From the NCBI RefSeq assembly GCF_002923755.1, contig NZ_PGFZ01000001.1, positions 590,146 to 654,145 on the forward strand: a DNA stretch of 64,000 nucleotides, in the 5' to 3' direction. A program made the translations under genes and the position numbers. Below, piece by piece: positions 18,795-27,003 of this stretch (positions are counted from its first letter, which is position 1; each line of letters begins with the position of its first letter). The notes under the pieces were generated by a model. It was given only the letters and a program-made list of their open reading frames with translations, did not search any database and was not told where the DNA came from. This DNA is from Methylovulum psychrotolerans (GTDB lineage Bacteria; Pseudomonadota; Gammaproteobacteria; Methylococcales; Methylomonadaceae).

Positions 18795-19250
18795 ATGAAA
18801 TTAAAAACTCCAGACAAAGCGAAAGAGATGTTTATAAAAGGGTATCAGCTTTACTGAATAAGCCCGTGTACATGGCATACCCTGCCATGTTGTCAGCGAC
18901 TTATTGCATGGTAAATAGTGGTGCGAAAGCCTTTTAATATCAATTTTGCAGAACCCATGCCCTATAGGCTCACCGAAAGAATATAGGAAGCACCGTTCAT
19001 TCCGGCATACCTTCAGGGACATAAAGGGATTTGTTCTCACGAGCGCCGGAGCCGTAGACCGCGTAAGCGAATCTGCATAGTGGCCATAGATGGCTAACCC
19101 GTACGGGAGCCTATCTTTTGGCATTGGGTGTGCCCTTTATATATGGTTTAACGAATGTTAAAAAACACATAAAGGCCTACTTTTAGTTCATTGGTGTAGG
19201 CGAGACCAATCATACAAGACCGCCGTATTATTAGGATCAAAAATGGCAAT
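18795..19250 (+). pseudogene. Broken BcepMu gp16-like gene
   Basis: Degenerate copy of the gene at 28410-28694. The start (MKLKTPDKAKEMF) is clear. Two single-base deletions then shift the frame and a stop follows. The DNA match continues to about 18914, is interrupted by roughly 270 unrelated bases, and resumes near 19187-19250 with the segment encoding the GQSHKAAVLLG-like part. Not functional. Confidence 0.82.
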
Positions 19251-20353
19251 TAGCCAGAGGGGATTTTGCCCTCCTGCCAAAGCGGCGTTGCGTAAACGCT
19301 TACCATTATTATCTTATAACTACCTTGCAATCATACCGGGCGAACGCTTTTTATCCATATTGTCATATACCAGTTACAGCAAAAATCAAGCCCAATAACA
19401 GAAATGAATATGGCGACCATAAGCTTCTGGGTTATTTTTACCCACAAGAAACAGCATACCGGTGAACGACCAAACGGCGCAGAGCTCCATAAAACCGCCC
19501 ACTATAGTTTCATCAAAATTAACGAAGAAACAGATCAATATTTGCCTTGGTTTCTTTAGGCTCCCTATATGGCCTAAGCCTATCTGAAAACGGGCAACCC
19601 AAAGACCGTTACCGCCTTTAGAAAGAAAGCCCTGAAGCGTTTAGGCGCGATAAGCAAATAATACAATACCATAAAAATCATATACTTGCACGTTATTTAT
19701 AAAAAACAAGTTAAGTACAAATAAATCAAAAAATAATTATCAACAGAATAGCGTTAGATGGTAAAAAACTTACCCATCTACATGAAAAAAATGGCTCAAT
19801 ATGGGGTTGTTGGCTGTTTGACAATAACCGTCTTTACCGCATTTTCTGACATTAGGGACAAACTCAAGAAAGCTCAGATATAGCGGTACAACGTTTGTGA
19901 TATGCCCCGATAAGAGGGGCTCCAGCTAGGAACGCAACAGCAACCAGAAGCCTTCCATGGTGTTCGGATGGGCTTCGCAAAACCTGTCGCCGCATTTTGA
20001 GAGGGGCAGTCCTATAAATTTTAGTGGCTTTTAAAAATGGACTTATGATTATTTTCTCATACTCTATGTACTGAAGGGATCAGGACGGCGAATAATTTGA
20101 CGATCCGACGGGCTACTTATTTGTCGAAAAGATGATGGCAACAACAGTGACCTGTCAATTGCAGGGCTGCAACCGTCTCGATGACATCACCGCGATGTCC
20201 GCGTATTTAACAAATGAGGCTGCCTGCCAAAAAAAGGAAAAGTTGATGCCGTCAAATTAGCGGCTTAAATAAGGGTGGGCATGAACGGTTATAAAAAAAT
20301 TGCAGCAAATTTAAAAATGGACTTATCGTCATTTTCGTCATATTATACATGAG

Positions 20354-20432
20354 CTGATGTTACGCAGTAGCGTGCTTTATCCCCGTTTGCCGCGCCGAGC
20401 ATAGCAGGTTTTGTCGGGATCAGCCCAAAGGG
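20354..20432 (+). repeat. Partial copy of the 44251 MITE-like element
   Basis: About 80 bases, starting CTGATGTTACGCAGTAGCGT, match the left end of the element at 44251-44567 with a few substitutions. The right end is absent. Confidence 0.75.
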
Positions 20433-20612
20433 CATAAATACCCAACCCGTCCCTCCGGTATGGAGGATGAATTTATGTGAAACTCAAAACCCAGATAGAA
20501 CCTTGATGTTAAAGCAGCCTGTCTGGCAATGTGATTTTTTATGTGCAGAGAAAATTTACACAATTTAACTATTGGCAGAGTTTTCGCTCTCTCTGTCGAT
20601 ACCTAACTTTAC

Positions 20613-20630
20613 TATAGAAAAAGTCAAAAA
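20613..20630 (+). repeat. 18-bp copy of the ferredoxin gene end
   Basis: TATAGAAAAAGTCAAAAA is identical to 17844-17861. In both places it is read in the frame IEKVKN and a TAA stop follows a few codons later. Confidence 0.7.
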
Positions 20631-20699
20631 TACTGGTCTATAAAAAAGCTCAACGACCCTTGCTTTCGGCAGGGTATTACATTGTAAACGGAGGAGTTT

Positions 20700-21377
20700 A
20701 TGGCGATTGACGTAACCGATGGCGGTTTTCAGGGGTATCACAATTATTATTATCCTGACGAATTTTTTAAAGCAGATCCAGAAAAAGGGGCCATTTATCT
20801 GAATGATGGTGAGCGGGCGGCGAAAGTCAGCGAATCGTTCATTAACGGCCTGCATTTAGGGATTGAAGAAGAAATCGGCGATTCTGCCGGACTCTTGATG
20901 TATAAAACCGGCCACCAATGGGCGTTGTTGGACATGAAACGCTTTAACAACCGGATGCGCCATGAATATGGCGGCGGTAAGTTGGATATTTGGCAAATGA
21001 ACAAGCAGTTTGTTATGGAAACATGGTGGTGGCCGTTGACCATCCAAGGCTTTGGCGGTTGGCGTTTGACTATGGGCGACAAGGATAACGAGGCTTTACA
21101 AAGTAAAGGCCTGACCGTCATTGAGTTACGCAACTCGGCGGTGGCCCAGTCGATGGCTTTAGCGGGCAAGCCGGTTTGCCACATGTACGCTGGCCTTTTT
21201 GCCGGGGTGTTTTCCTTTTATGACCGCGAAGAACGCGGCTGTATCGAAATCCAATGCTACGCCATGGGCAATGATGTCTGTAAGTTTTTGGTCGGTTCGC
21301 AAAAACTGATGAACGCGGCGGAGTTTTGGTCTAAAGAAGGCGCTACGGCGACGGAAATACTCGAAAAACTCGGCTAA
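20700..21377 (+). CDS. V4R-domain protein, bilin cluster
   Basis: 225 residues with a V4R (vinyl-4-reductase-like) small-molecule-binding fold in the C-terminal half, ending in RGCIEIQCYAMGNDVCKFLVG, whose Cys and His-type positions are typical of V4R. The N-terminal part (HNYYYPDEFFKADPEKGAIYLNDG) introduces the fold. A GGAGG ribosome site precedes the ATG. First gene of the run of nine same-strand genes up to the CDGSH gene. Two V4R proteins are part of described BBAG clusters, where a role in bilin or tetrapyrrole handling is suspected. The exact ligand here is unknown. Confidence 0.88.
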   Translation: MAIDVTDGGFQGYHNYYYPDEFFKADPEKGAIYLNDGERAAKVSESFINGLHLGIEEEIGDSAGLLMYKTGHQWALLDMKRFNNRMRHEYGGGKLDIWQMNKQFVMETWWWPLTIQGFGGWRLTMGDKDNEALQSKGLTVIELRNSAVAQSMALAGKPVCHMYAGLFAGVFSFYDREERGCIEIQCYAMGNDVCKFLVGSQKLMNAAEFWSKEGATATEILEKLG

Positions 21378-21390
21378 TAAGGCAACTATT

Positions 21391-22095
21391 ATGGTAGACA
21401 CCTACACGCCTAGGCAACTGGACTATTTCAAAAGTACGCTGGTTATTTTAAATGCAGCCTTGACGGACACGCCTTTAGCTGCCGACCCGTTGCCATTGGC
21501 GGCGGCAGAGGCATTGGCTCCCCCGCCTGCCCCAACAATACCAGAGCCGGCAGCAGCACTAACGTTGGCCGAAGCAGCCCCGGTAATGGCTTTAGCCAGT
21601 AGCGCTGTTGATAGTGAACCGTTGCCCGAAGCCATTACGACGGTGGTAGGCACACCGACGTGTGCGGTCTTTTTCCAAGCCTTACCTTGGCAAGCCGATC
21701 CGATGGCGCCGATGATGGCGGCCAGTGCGGAGCCTAGCGTTGCCGCCGTGCTGACATTACCTGTAGAGCCGCTGCCCGAACCGATTAAACCCGTAGAAGG
21801 TAAGCCTAGCCAGGCATTTTTTCGGGCGTTACCTTGGCAAGGCACAACAGTATCTGTCAGCTTTACTGATGCCGCCTTACCACCTGCGCAAATGCCCAAA
21901 GGCAGCAAGGCGTTTTTCCGAACCCTACCTTGGCAAGGCCATAGTGCAGCTCCCGGCATAAACAGCGGCGACTTTGCCGGCATTGCCGCTATCGCTACAC
22001 AAACCGCCCTGCAAGCGGCACAGCGGAGCGTCGGCAAGCAAGGTATACCAGCGGCAAGTTTTTTTAAAGCCTTGCCTTGGTCGAGCCGCGTTTAA
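21391..22095 (+). CDS. Disordered protein with four FFxxLPW motifs
   Basis: 234 residues, no known domain. A short helical N-terminus (about 1-25) is followed by a long Ala/Pro-rich, probably disordered chain. The chain carries four copies of a motif: FFQALPWQ (94-101), FFRALPWQG (143-151), FFRTLPWQG (175-183) and FFKALPWSS (224-232), the last at the very C-terminus. Spacing is 49, 32 and 49 residues. Conserved short motifs on a flexible chain suggest a scaffold that binds up to four copies of a partner. The best candidates are the V4R proteins or the globin encoded on either side, 13 and about 30 bases away. I know of no described family. Confidence 0.85.
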   Translation: MVDTYTPRQLDYFKSTLVILNAALTDTPLAADPLPLAAAEALAPPPAPTIPEPAAALTLAEAAPVMALASSAVDSEPLPEAITTVVGTPTCAVFFQALPWQADPMAPMMAASAEPSVAAVLTLPVEPLPEPIKPVEGKPSQAFFRALPWQGTTVSVSFTDAALPPAQMPKGSKAFFRTLPWQGHSAAPGINSGDFAGIAAIATQTALQAAQRSVGKQGIPAASFFKALPWSSRV

Positions 22096-22128
22096 CATCA
22101 TTTAATTTCTTTTGGTATGCGCACATTT

Positions 22129-22725
22129 ATGACTACACTTAATACCCAAACCCCTGCCAAGTTACGCGACAACCCTGAAATCGCCAAACTTTTTTTAGCT
22201 GCCGAAAGCCGCCATTTCACCGATGCCGAATTCCAGCAGTATCTGGCTTTAGTGCCTGATTATGCTGACCGGGTCGCTGCCGCACAAGAAGTCATTGCGG
22301 CGGAATTGGCCACCGTCACTACCACGATCAAACAAGTTTTTTTCTTATACCCGTTTGCCAAATACCACGAATTCCCGAAAGACAAATGTGTCCGTGATGT
22401 CAGCTATGTCAGCGTCTATGCGACCCATAGCATGTTAATGGCCGAGCCGGATTGGTTCCGTGACAAGCTGTTAATTTGGTTAAAAACCATTTTGCAAGCG
22501 TTCTCCTATCCTGCGCGAGAAGAACGCCCCGGCGTGACTCCGGCTCAAGAACTGCCCTACCCTGAAATTACCCGCCACGCCGATACCTTACCGAAAAGGC
22601 AGCGGGCCATTTACGAAACTTACGCGCGGTTGCTGATGAACTATAAGCAAGTGCTGTCGCCACAAGCCTTTGCCTTGTTGCAACCGCACTTACAGTTAGC
22701 CGTTGATATCCTTGCTTCAGAATGA
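22129..22725 (+). CDS. Phycobiliprotein-like globin (BBAG candidate)
   Basis: About 198 residues, all-helical. The central part reads DKCVRDVSYVSVYATHSML, matching the C-x-R-D bilin attachment and binding signature of phycobiliproteins (Cys84-Arg86-Asp87 region of phycocyanin). Here these are C87, R89 and D90. The following helix (WFRDKLLIWLKTILQAF) fits the phycobilisome-globin pattern. No light-harvesting genes accompany it. The heme oxygenase and bilin reductase in the same locus make it a candidate bilin biosynthesis-associated globin, a group described as paralogous to phycobiliproteins. An ATG 12 bases upstream (22117) is an alternative start; neither has a good ribosome site. Confidence 0.8.
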   Translation: MTTLNTQTPAKLRDNPEIAKLFLAAESRHFTDAEFQQYLALVPDYADRVAAAQEVIAAELATVTTTIKQVFFLYPFAKYHEFPKDKCVRDVSYVSVYATHSMLMAEPDWFRDKLLIWLKTILQAFSYPAREERPGVTPAQELPYPEITRHADTLPKRQRAIYETYARLLMNYKQVLSPQAFALLQPHLQLAVDILASE

Positions 22726-22735
22726 GTATGACACC

Positions 22736-23413
22736 ATGACGACTACCTTTGATGAAACCGGCGCGTCTGCCCAGCAGCTCAGCGCCCAAATTTTACAAAA
22801 GATTTTTAGCGAGGCAGCCCAAACCTTCGATATGAATGCCGGCACCGTGTTCGGCAATACCGATGTCCGGGTCATTTACTTGTCATCTGATATTATCCAT
22901 GCCATTTACGATGTCCTGAAATATGAGTCGGGTGATGCTTGGTCACTCATCTTAAAAAATTGCGGCGTTATTTGGGGCAAACGGGTCAGCCTGTCTTTAG
23001 AAAAAGAGCTGCAAGCCGCGACGCTGCAAAAAACCGCCGCACTCAGTGTCGACAGTTATATTGCCCTATTGGAAGCCTATTTCGCCAATCATGGTTGGGG
23101 GAAAATGCGCTTTTACTTAGATAGCGCCGAAAGCCACGGCATCGTCCGCGCCAATTTAAGCAACAGCCTATTTGCCAATACCTTAAAACACCTGGACACA
23201 CCTGTCGACTTTATGATCGCCGGTATGTTGCAAAGTATTTTTTCCGGTATCAGCGAACAAGAACTGGATTGCCTCCAAGTGTCTTATCAGTATTCGGGAG
23301 CCAATGCGAGTGAGTTCCTGATCAGCGGTGCAGAACGCATCGCCGCGTTAGGGCGATTAAAGATACATGAGCTGGATCCCAATGAAGTCTTGGCACGATT
23401 ACAAACCACCTGA
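22736..23413 (+). CDS. Second V4R-domain protein
   Basis: 225 residues from ATG at 22736, ten bases after the globin stop. The N-terminal half contains a helical segment (SGDAWSLILKNCGVIWGKRVSLSLEKE cut here to its sense: GDAW...WGKRV). The C-terminal V4R fold ends in ELDCLQVSYQYSGANASEF, with the conserved Cys where V4R proteins place it. Its 3' end overlaps the kinase gene by about 45 bases in another frame, which implies co-translation. Paralog of the protein at 20700 by domain but not close in sequence. Function is inferred as tetrapyrrole or bilin binding. Confidence 0.82.
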   Translation: MTTTFDETGASAQQLSAQILQKIFSEAAQTFDMNAGTVFGNTDVRVIYLSSDIIHAIYDVLKYESGDAWSLILKNCGVIWGKRVSLSLEKELQAATLQKTAALSVDSYIALLEAYFANHGWGKMRFYLDSAESHGIVRANLSNSLFANTLKHLDTPVDFMIAGMLQSIFSGISEQELDCLQVSYQYSGANASEFLISGAERIAALGRLKIHELDPNEVLARLQTT

Positions 23414-25109
23414 CGGTGACTTGTTTCCTGAGCGCTATAACGTCGAGGAAATGCTGAATGAGAGCGCCGCCAGTATGGTCTTACTGGGGTATGACACCCA
23501 GTCGGCCATTCAGGTGGTGATCAAATGCTTTAAGCCTTCTGCCAAAGGGGCTTATTTGCGCGAGATCAATGCCGCGTTTGATCTCAGCCACCCTAATGTG
23601 CAGCGTTGTTTGGATACCTTCCACCGCGCCGATGGTATGGCCTGTATTGTCTATGACTATCTGGAGGGCGGCAGTCTGGCGCAATTATTAGCGGAGCAAG
23701 GCAAGCTGGATCTTAAAACGACCATCCTTTGCTTGCAGGCCATCTTGACGGCTTTGGCGTATTTGCATCGGCTTAACCGCATCCATTGCGACATTAAGCC
23801 AGAAAATATCATGTTACGCCCACAAGCCCAGGGCCCGGCCGATTTTGTCCTGATTGATTTGGGGGCGGTGTGCATGTTACGCGAAGCCCAAGAGGGGCAG
23901 CATGTCCAAGGCACTCCGGCCTATATTGCCCCCGAACGGATTAAAAACCGCTTCTTTTTCAACAGCGACTTATACAGCCTAGGGGTTATCGCTTTTGAAA
24001 TGGCTTGTGGGCGGCGGCCTTTTGTCGGTACCGTTAAAGAAATAACCCAAGCCAACTTAGCGTCCGTCCCGTCTTTGAGCGGTATCCAACCGACAGGGTT
24101 ACGCGATTTTATTGACCATTTATTGGTGAAAGACCCTCAACAACGGCTACAGAGTGCCGAGGCGGCGTTAGCTTTATTAAACAAGATATTAATTTGCCCA
24201 AGCCAGTGGCAGACTGCCGTCTTAACCCCCGTTAGCATCCATGCTAGGTGGCGGTTGCAGCTAGAGGAAGAACCTGTGGCAATAGATTGCTTCCATATCA
24301 ATGGCTACCCTTTAATCGGCTTAATGTATGAGGGTTATGAAACCCTTATTGACCCTCAGCAACCGCAGCAGCCGCTATGGAGATTTTTGACCCCTTATCC
24401 GCTGCAAATTTTGGGCGTTGACAGGCTAGCCTATGCTACGCCTTCACGGGTGCAGATTGTTGAGTTGACTAAGGAAGGAGGCAGTGCGGAATGGCTGCTC
24501 AAAGAATGCCTGAACGACCTCAAAACGTGGCATGTCGGCTACAGTAAGCTCGTGTGGAGCAATACTTTTTTTTATTATTACGACAAACTTAGGCAAGAGC
24601 CTGCCGCCATTCGGTTTGGGGTAAGCAATTATTTGCTCAAGCCCCAAGTGCATATCCTCAGTGACGGCTGCATCGTCACCAGTGAGGGCCTCGCCAATAA
24701 CAAAGTGGTGTTCCGTGATCCGAATACAAAAATGTTAAGCGAATGGCAACTAGAGGGTATGGTCATTAGCTTAAGTTACGACAACCATAACATTTTAGTG
24801 GTCACACTGAACCTGAATGACAGCAATGTCTATAGCTTATGGTGCTTAGCAATACACCACCCCCCCCGTAAGCTGGTCTTAACAGGTACTATCAGCCATA
24901 TTTTTGCTATTAATGGCGTCGCTTTCTGGGTAAGTGACCGCACTGGGCTGTATTGTTGCGACACAACGTTACGTCCGCAGTCGATAAGCACTTTGCCCAG
25001 CCAAGCGCTTAAAATTGCCGCCACTTATGATCACCGCTTCATCGTTGCCCTATGTAAAGATGATCACGGACTATTTATGACTTTATTGAAAAACCGAGCC
25101 GTTTTATGA
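23367..25109 (+). CDS. Ser/Thr protein kinase with propeller-like C-terminus
   Basis: 580 residues from the first ATG. Kinase domain about 20-275: the VIK lysine (K53), the catalytic loop IHCDIKPEN (D142, N147), DLG in place of DFG (D164) and APE (188-190) are all present. The glycine-rich loop is degenerate (LNESAASMVLLG). The C-terminal 300 residues are beta-rich with repeated WD-like strands and resemble a sensor propeller. The start is uncertain: ATG at 23367 or 23382 both overlap the V4R gene, and a TTG at 23421 would reduce the overlap. It overlaps the next gene by four bases. It is encoded with a Cx5R phosphatase in the bilin operon, which suggests reversible phosphorylation of cluster proteins. 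Confidence 0.9.
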   Translation: MSWIPMKSWHDYKPPDGDLFPERYNVEEMLNESAASMVLLGYDTQSAIQVVIKCFKPSAKGAYLREINAAFDLSHPNVQRCLDTFHRADGMACIVYDYLEGGSLAQLLAEQGKLDLKTTILCLQAILTALAYLHRLNRIHCDIKPENIMLRPQAQGPADFVLIDLGAVCMLREAQEGQHVQGTPAYIAPERIKNRFFFNSDLYSLGVIAFEMACGRRPFVGTVKEITQANLASVPSLSGIQPTGLRDFIDHLLVKDPQQRLQSAEAALALLNKILICPSQWQTAVLTPVSIHARWRLQLEEEPVAIDCFHINGYPLIGLMYEGYETLIDPQQPQQPLWRFLTPYPLQILGVDRLAYATPSRVQIVELTKEGGSAEWLLKECLNDLKTWHVGYSKLVWSNTFFYYYDKLRQEPAAIRFGVSNYLLKPQVHILSDGCIVTSEGLANNKVVFRDPNTKMLSEWQLEGMVISLSYDNHNILVVTLNLNDSNVYSLWCLAIHHPPRKLVLTGTISHIFAINGVAFWVSDRTGLYCCDTTLRPQSISTLPSQALKIAATYDHRFIVALCKDDHGLFMTLLKNRAVL

Positions 25110-25750
25110 ATTTTCTTAGCGATTACTTTAACCCTCCCCGTCCCTTAACAGCCCCACGCCCGATACATTGTGTATTTTATTCACATATTTGGACAATATA
25201 TACCTTGGCGGAATTAGCGCTGGTAAACCCGAAAACCGATATAATTCTGGAACTGGCGACGGCCTCCCATTTTGCCGCCGCCCTGAATCCCTTCAACAGT
25301 CACCATGAATCCCTGCCCAGCCTGTTGCAAACCACTAAGTATCTGCACCAGCTAGGCAGCCGCTTTAAGGATATTGCCGCACCGATGGTGCTCGCCCCTG
25401 CCCAAGCCGTCGCTACGCCAACCCTGCTGGCGGCATTAGCACTGGTGCGCAGCAATCCCAGTCCGGTAAATAAGGCAGTGGTTATGGTACATATTAATGA
25501 TGCCGCCACCTTTGCCGCCGCCTACAGTGAAATGAGCCGATTTTCTATCCTCTGGGATATTGCCGACCAGCCGAATGCCAGTTTGCCGGCTTTAGCACAT
25601 ATTTTGGTGGCGGAAGACTGTATGGATGCGCAACGCTGGGGCGGCATTCATTTATGCCAACACCCGCACAGACGTTTACCCGACCATCCGCAACGCGAAA
25701 CCGCCTTAAAGGAATTATTGGCGGAATTTCCCCTGCTCAGTATTGCCTAA
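25106..25750 (+). CDS. Unknown protein between kinase and phosphatase
   Basis: 214 residues, coupled to the kinase gene by an ATGA overlap. I do not recognise a family. The sequence alternates hydrophobic strands and helices (CVFYSHIWTIYTLAELAL, KAVVMVHINDAATFAAAY, AHILVAEDCMD), which suggests a soluble alpha/beta fold. There is no signal peptide and no obvious metal motif apart from the HLCQHPHRR cluster near the C-terminus. Position implies a role in the bilin signalling cluster; nothing more can be said. Confidence 0.75.
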   Translation: MNFLSDYFNPPRPLTAPRPIHCVFYSHIWTIYTLAELALVNPKTDIILELATASHFAAALNPFNSHHESLPSLLQTTKYLHQLGSRFKDIAAPMVLAPAQAVATPTLLAALALVRSNPSPVNKAVVMVHINDAATFAAAYSEMSRFSILWDIADQPNASLPALAHILVAEDCMDAQRWGGIHLCQHPHRRLPDHPQRETALKELLAEFPLLSIA

Positions 25751-25754
25751 GCAA

Positions 25755-26261
25755 ATGCAAGCTTATCCACTGCTAATTTCTGGCTTACCCAACAGTGACA
25801 CCCTACAGGTTTGGCAAAAAAATGGTATCCGCTGTTTGTTAAATGTTTCGGGAATAGATATATTTGAACTTTACCCCGATTATAATCTGGCGGCTTTCAC
25901 GGTTGCCCAGTTTACTTTTGCCGACATTTTCACCCTAGCGCAGCCTGTAGAAGCAGCGGCTTTAGCCGATAGTGACCTTGGGGGCCGTTATGTGCAACTA
26001 ACCGACAGCCGCCAACGCCAGGCGCTGTTAGCGGCAGCGCAGTACTTACAGGCACAATTACAAAACCGCATACCCACCAGCGTATTTTGCCATCGCGGCC
26101 AAGGACGCTCGCCCTTGGTTGCCGCCGCCGCTTACCAGCACTTCTACCAAGAAACTGGCCAACAAGCTATTGCCCGGATACTTGCCCAACATCGCCCGGC
26201 GGTTTTTACCCACCTGAGTTTGTCGGCACTACACTGGTGCGCCTCCCAACTACCGACTTGA
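25755..26261 (+). CDS. Tyrosine/dual-specificity phosphatase-like protein
   Basis: 168 residues from ATG at 25755 (a TTG at 25743 is also possible). It has the cysteine-phosphatase P-loop VFCHRGQGRSP, a C-x5-R motif with catalytic Cys and Arg at about 112 and 118, followed by Ser. An upstream Asp in QLTDSRQ is a candidate general acid. The overall size fits the DSP/PTP-like fold. It follows the kinase and unknown gene and is immediately followed by the bilin reductase gene, whose possible TTG start overlaps its stop. Likely partner or antagonist of the kinase. Confidence 0.75.
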   Translation: MQAYPLLISGLPNSDTLQVWQKNGIRCLLNVSGIDIFELYPDYNLAAFTVAQFTFADIFTLAQPVEAAALADSDLGGRYVQLTDSRQRQALLAAAQYLQAQLQNRIPTSVFCHRGQGRSPLVAAAAYQHFYQETGQQAIARILAQHRPAVFTHLSLSALHWCASQLPT

Positions 26262-26269
26262 CCGACCTC

Positions 26270-26956
26270 ATGCGCTTCCGACCGCTCATACAACAGACGT
26301 TAAAAATACTGGCTCCCCTACCCTGTCAGGCAGTGGCTTTACCCGAAACGTTTAGCCATATTGCCAGACCCGAATTGGATGGTACATTGGTTATGGAAAC
26401 ACAGTTTTTTCGTGTTGCCGAACACGGGCAACTGCGCCTTGTCCATATCTACGCACCAAAAATCAACATTTTGACACTGTTTTTTTTCCCGGATGCCCAC
26501 TGGCAACTGCCCATTTATTGTGTGGAACTGGTCGTTTTGGGTATGCAGCCCATCGTCGCCCTATTGGATTGCGTATGCCTGATGCCGATGGCCTGTTCGC
26601 AACACGTTGCCAATTTTATGGCAGCGGCACACCATAGCCGCCCCGACCTGAACCAAGCCATTGACCCCCCCGACTGGTTTGGGGAATGCCGTTCAGGAGC
26701 GGATTTTTTTTTACGCCCTGATAACGAAGCACAAATGGCGGCAATAGGCCAAATACATCTGGACTTACTGGCCGGCCCTATGCAAGCTTTACTGGCAAAC
26801 GCCCAGACGCTCTGCCCATCGGAAACGGTACGGCACCGACAGCTTTTACAAGCCTATAAACATCACCACCATCTAAATGCCCCAGGCTTGAGGCTGATGA
26901 ACCGGAGTTTTGGCGAACAATGGACAGCCGATTATATGGCGGCACTGTTTCAATAG
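26270..26956 (+). CDS. Ferredoxin-dependent bilin reductase, PcyA-type (pre-PcyA)
   Basis: 228 residues from ATG at 26270; a TTG at 26258, overlapping the phosphatase stop, is an alternative. The family reduces biliverdin stepwise with ferredoxin electrons. It has PcyA-like landmarks: an N-terminal PLIQQTL helix, LPIYCVELVVLG matching LPMFGCDLVGG of PcyA, and a C-terminal LMNRSFGEQWTADYM matching the conserved ending of PcyA. By eye, the catalytic Glu (E43) and His (H59) are kept, but the position of the catalytic Asp in LDIL of PcyA is Asn (N66 in INIL). Together with the cluster this points to the pre-PcyA group, which makes other bilins than phycocyanobilin. Two long T runs keep the frame. 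Confidence 0.85.
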   Translation: MRFRPLIQQTLKILAPLPCQAVALPETFSHIARPELDGTLVMETQFFRVAEHGQLRLVHIYAPKINILTLFFFPDAHWQLPIYCVELVVLGMQPIVALLDCVCLMPMACSQHVANFMAAAHHSRPDLNQAIDPPDWFGECRSGADFFLRPDNEAQMAAIGQIHLDLLAGPMQALLANAQTLCPSETVRHRQLLQAYKHHHHLNAPGLRLMNRSFGEQWTADYMAALFQ

Positions 26957-27003
26957 ACAAAATGCCTAACCCACCGCTATTTCTAGTTAGTGATGAGATT
27001 TTT

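Larger units (their letters stand above)
19251..20699. other. Long AT-rich region without intact genes
   Basis: About 1.45 kb with many stops in all frames, looking like decayed mobile or phage DNA. Recognisable items are a partial copy of the MITE-like element (20354-20432) and a diverged direct repeat beginning TTAAAAATGGACTTAT at 20031 and again at 20311. There is also an exact 18-bp copy (20613-20630) of the ferredoxin 3' end. The strong ribosome site GGAGG of the V4R gene lies at the right edge. Confidence 0.6.

Noticed and set aside
26087-26269. 61-codon upstream extension of the bilin reductase
   Set aside because: It overlaps the phosphatase C-terminus in another frame and exceeds the family's N-terminus; the ATG at 26270 (or TTG at 26258) gives the normal length.
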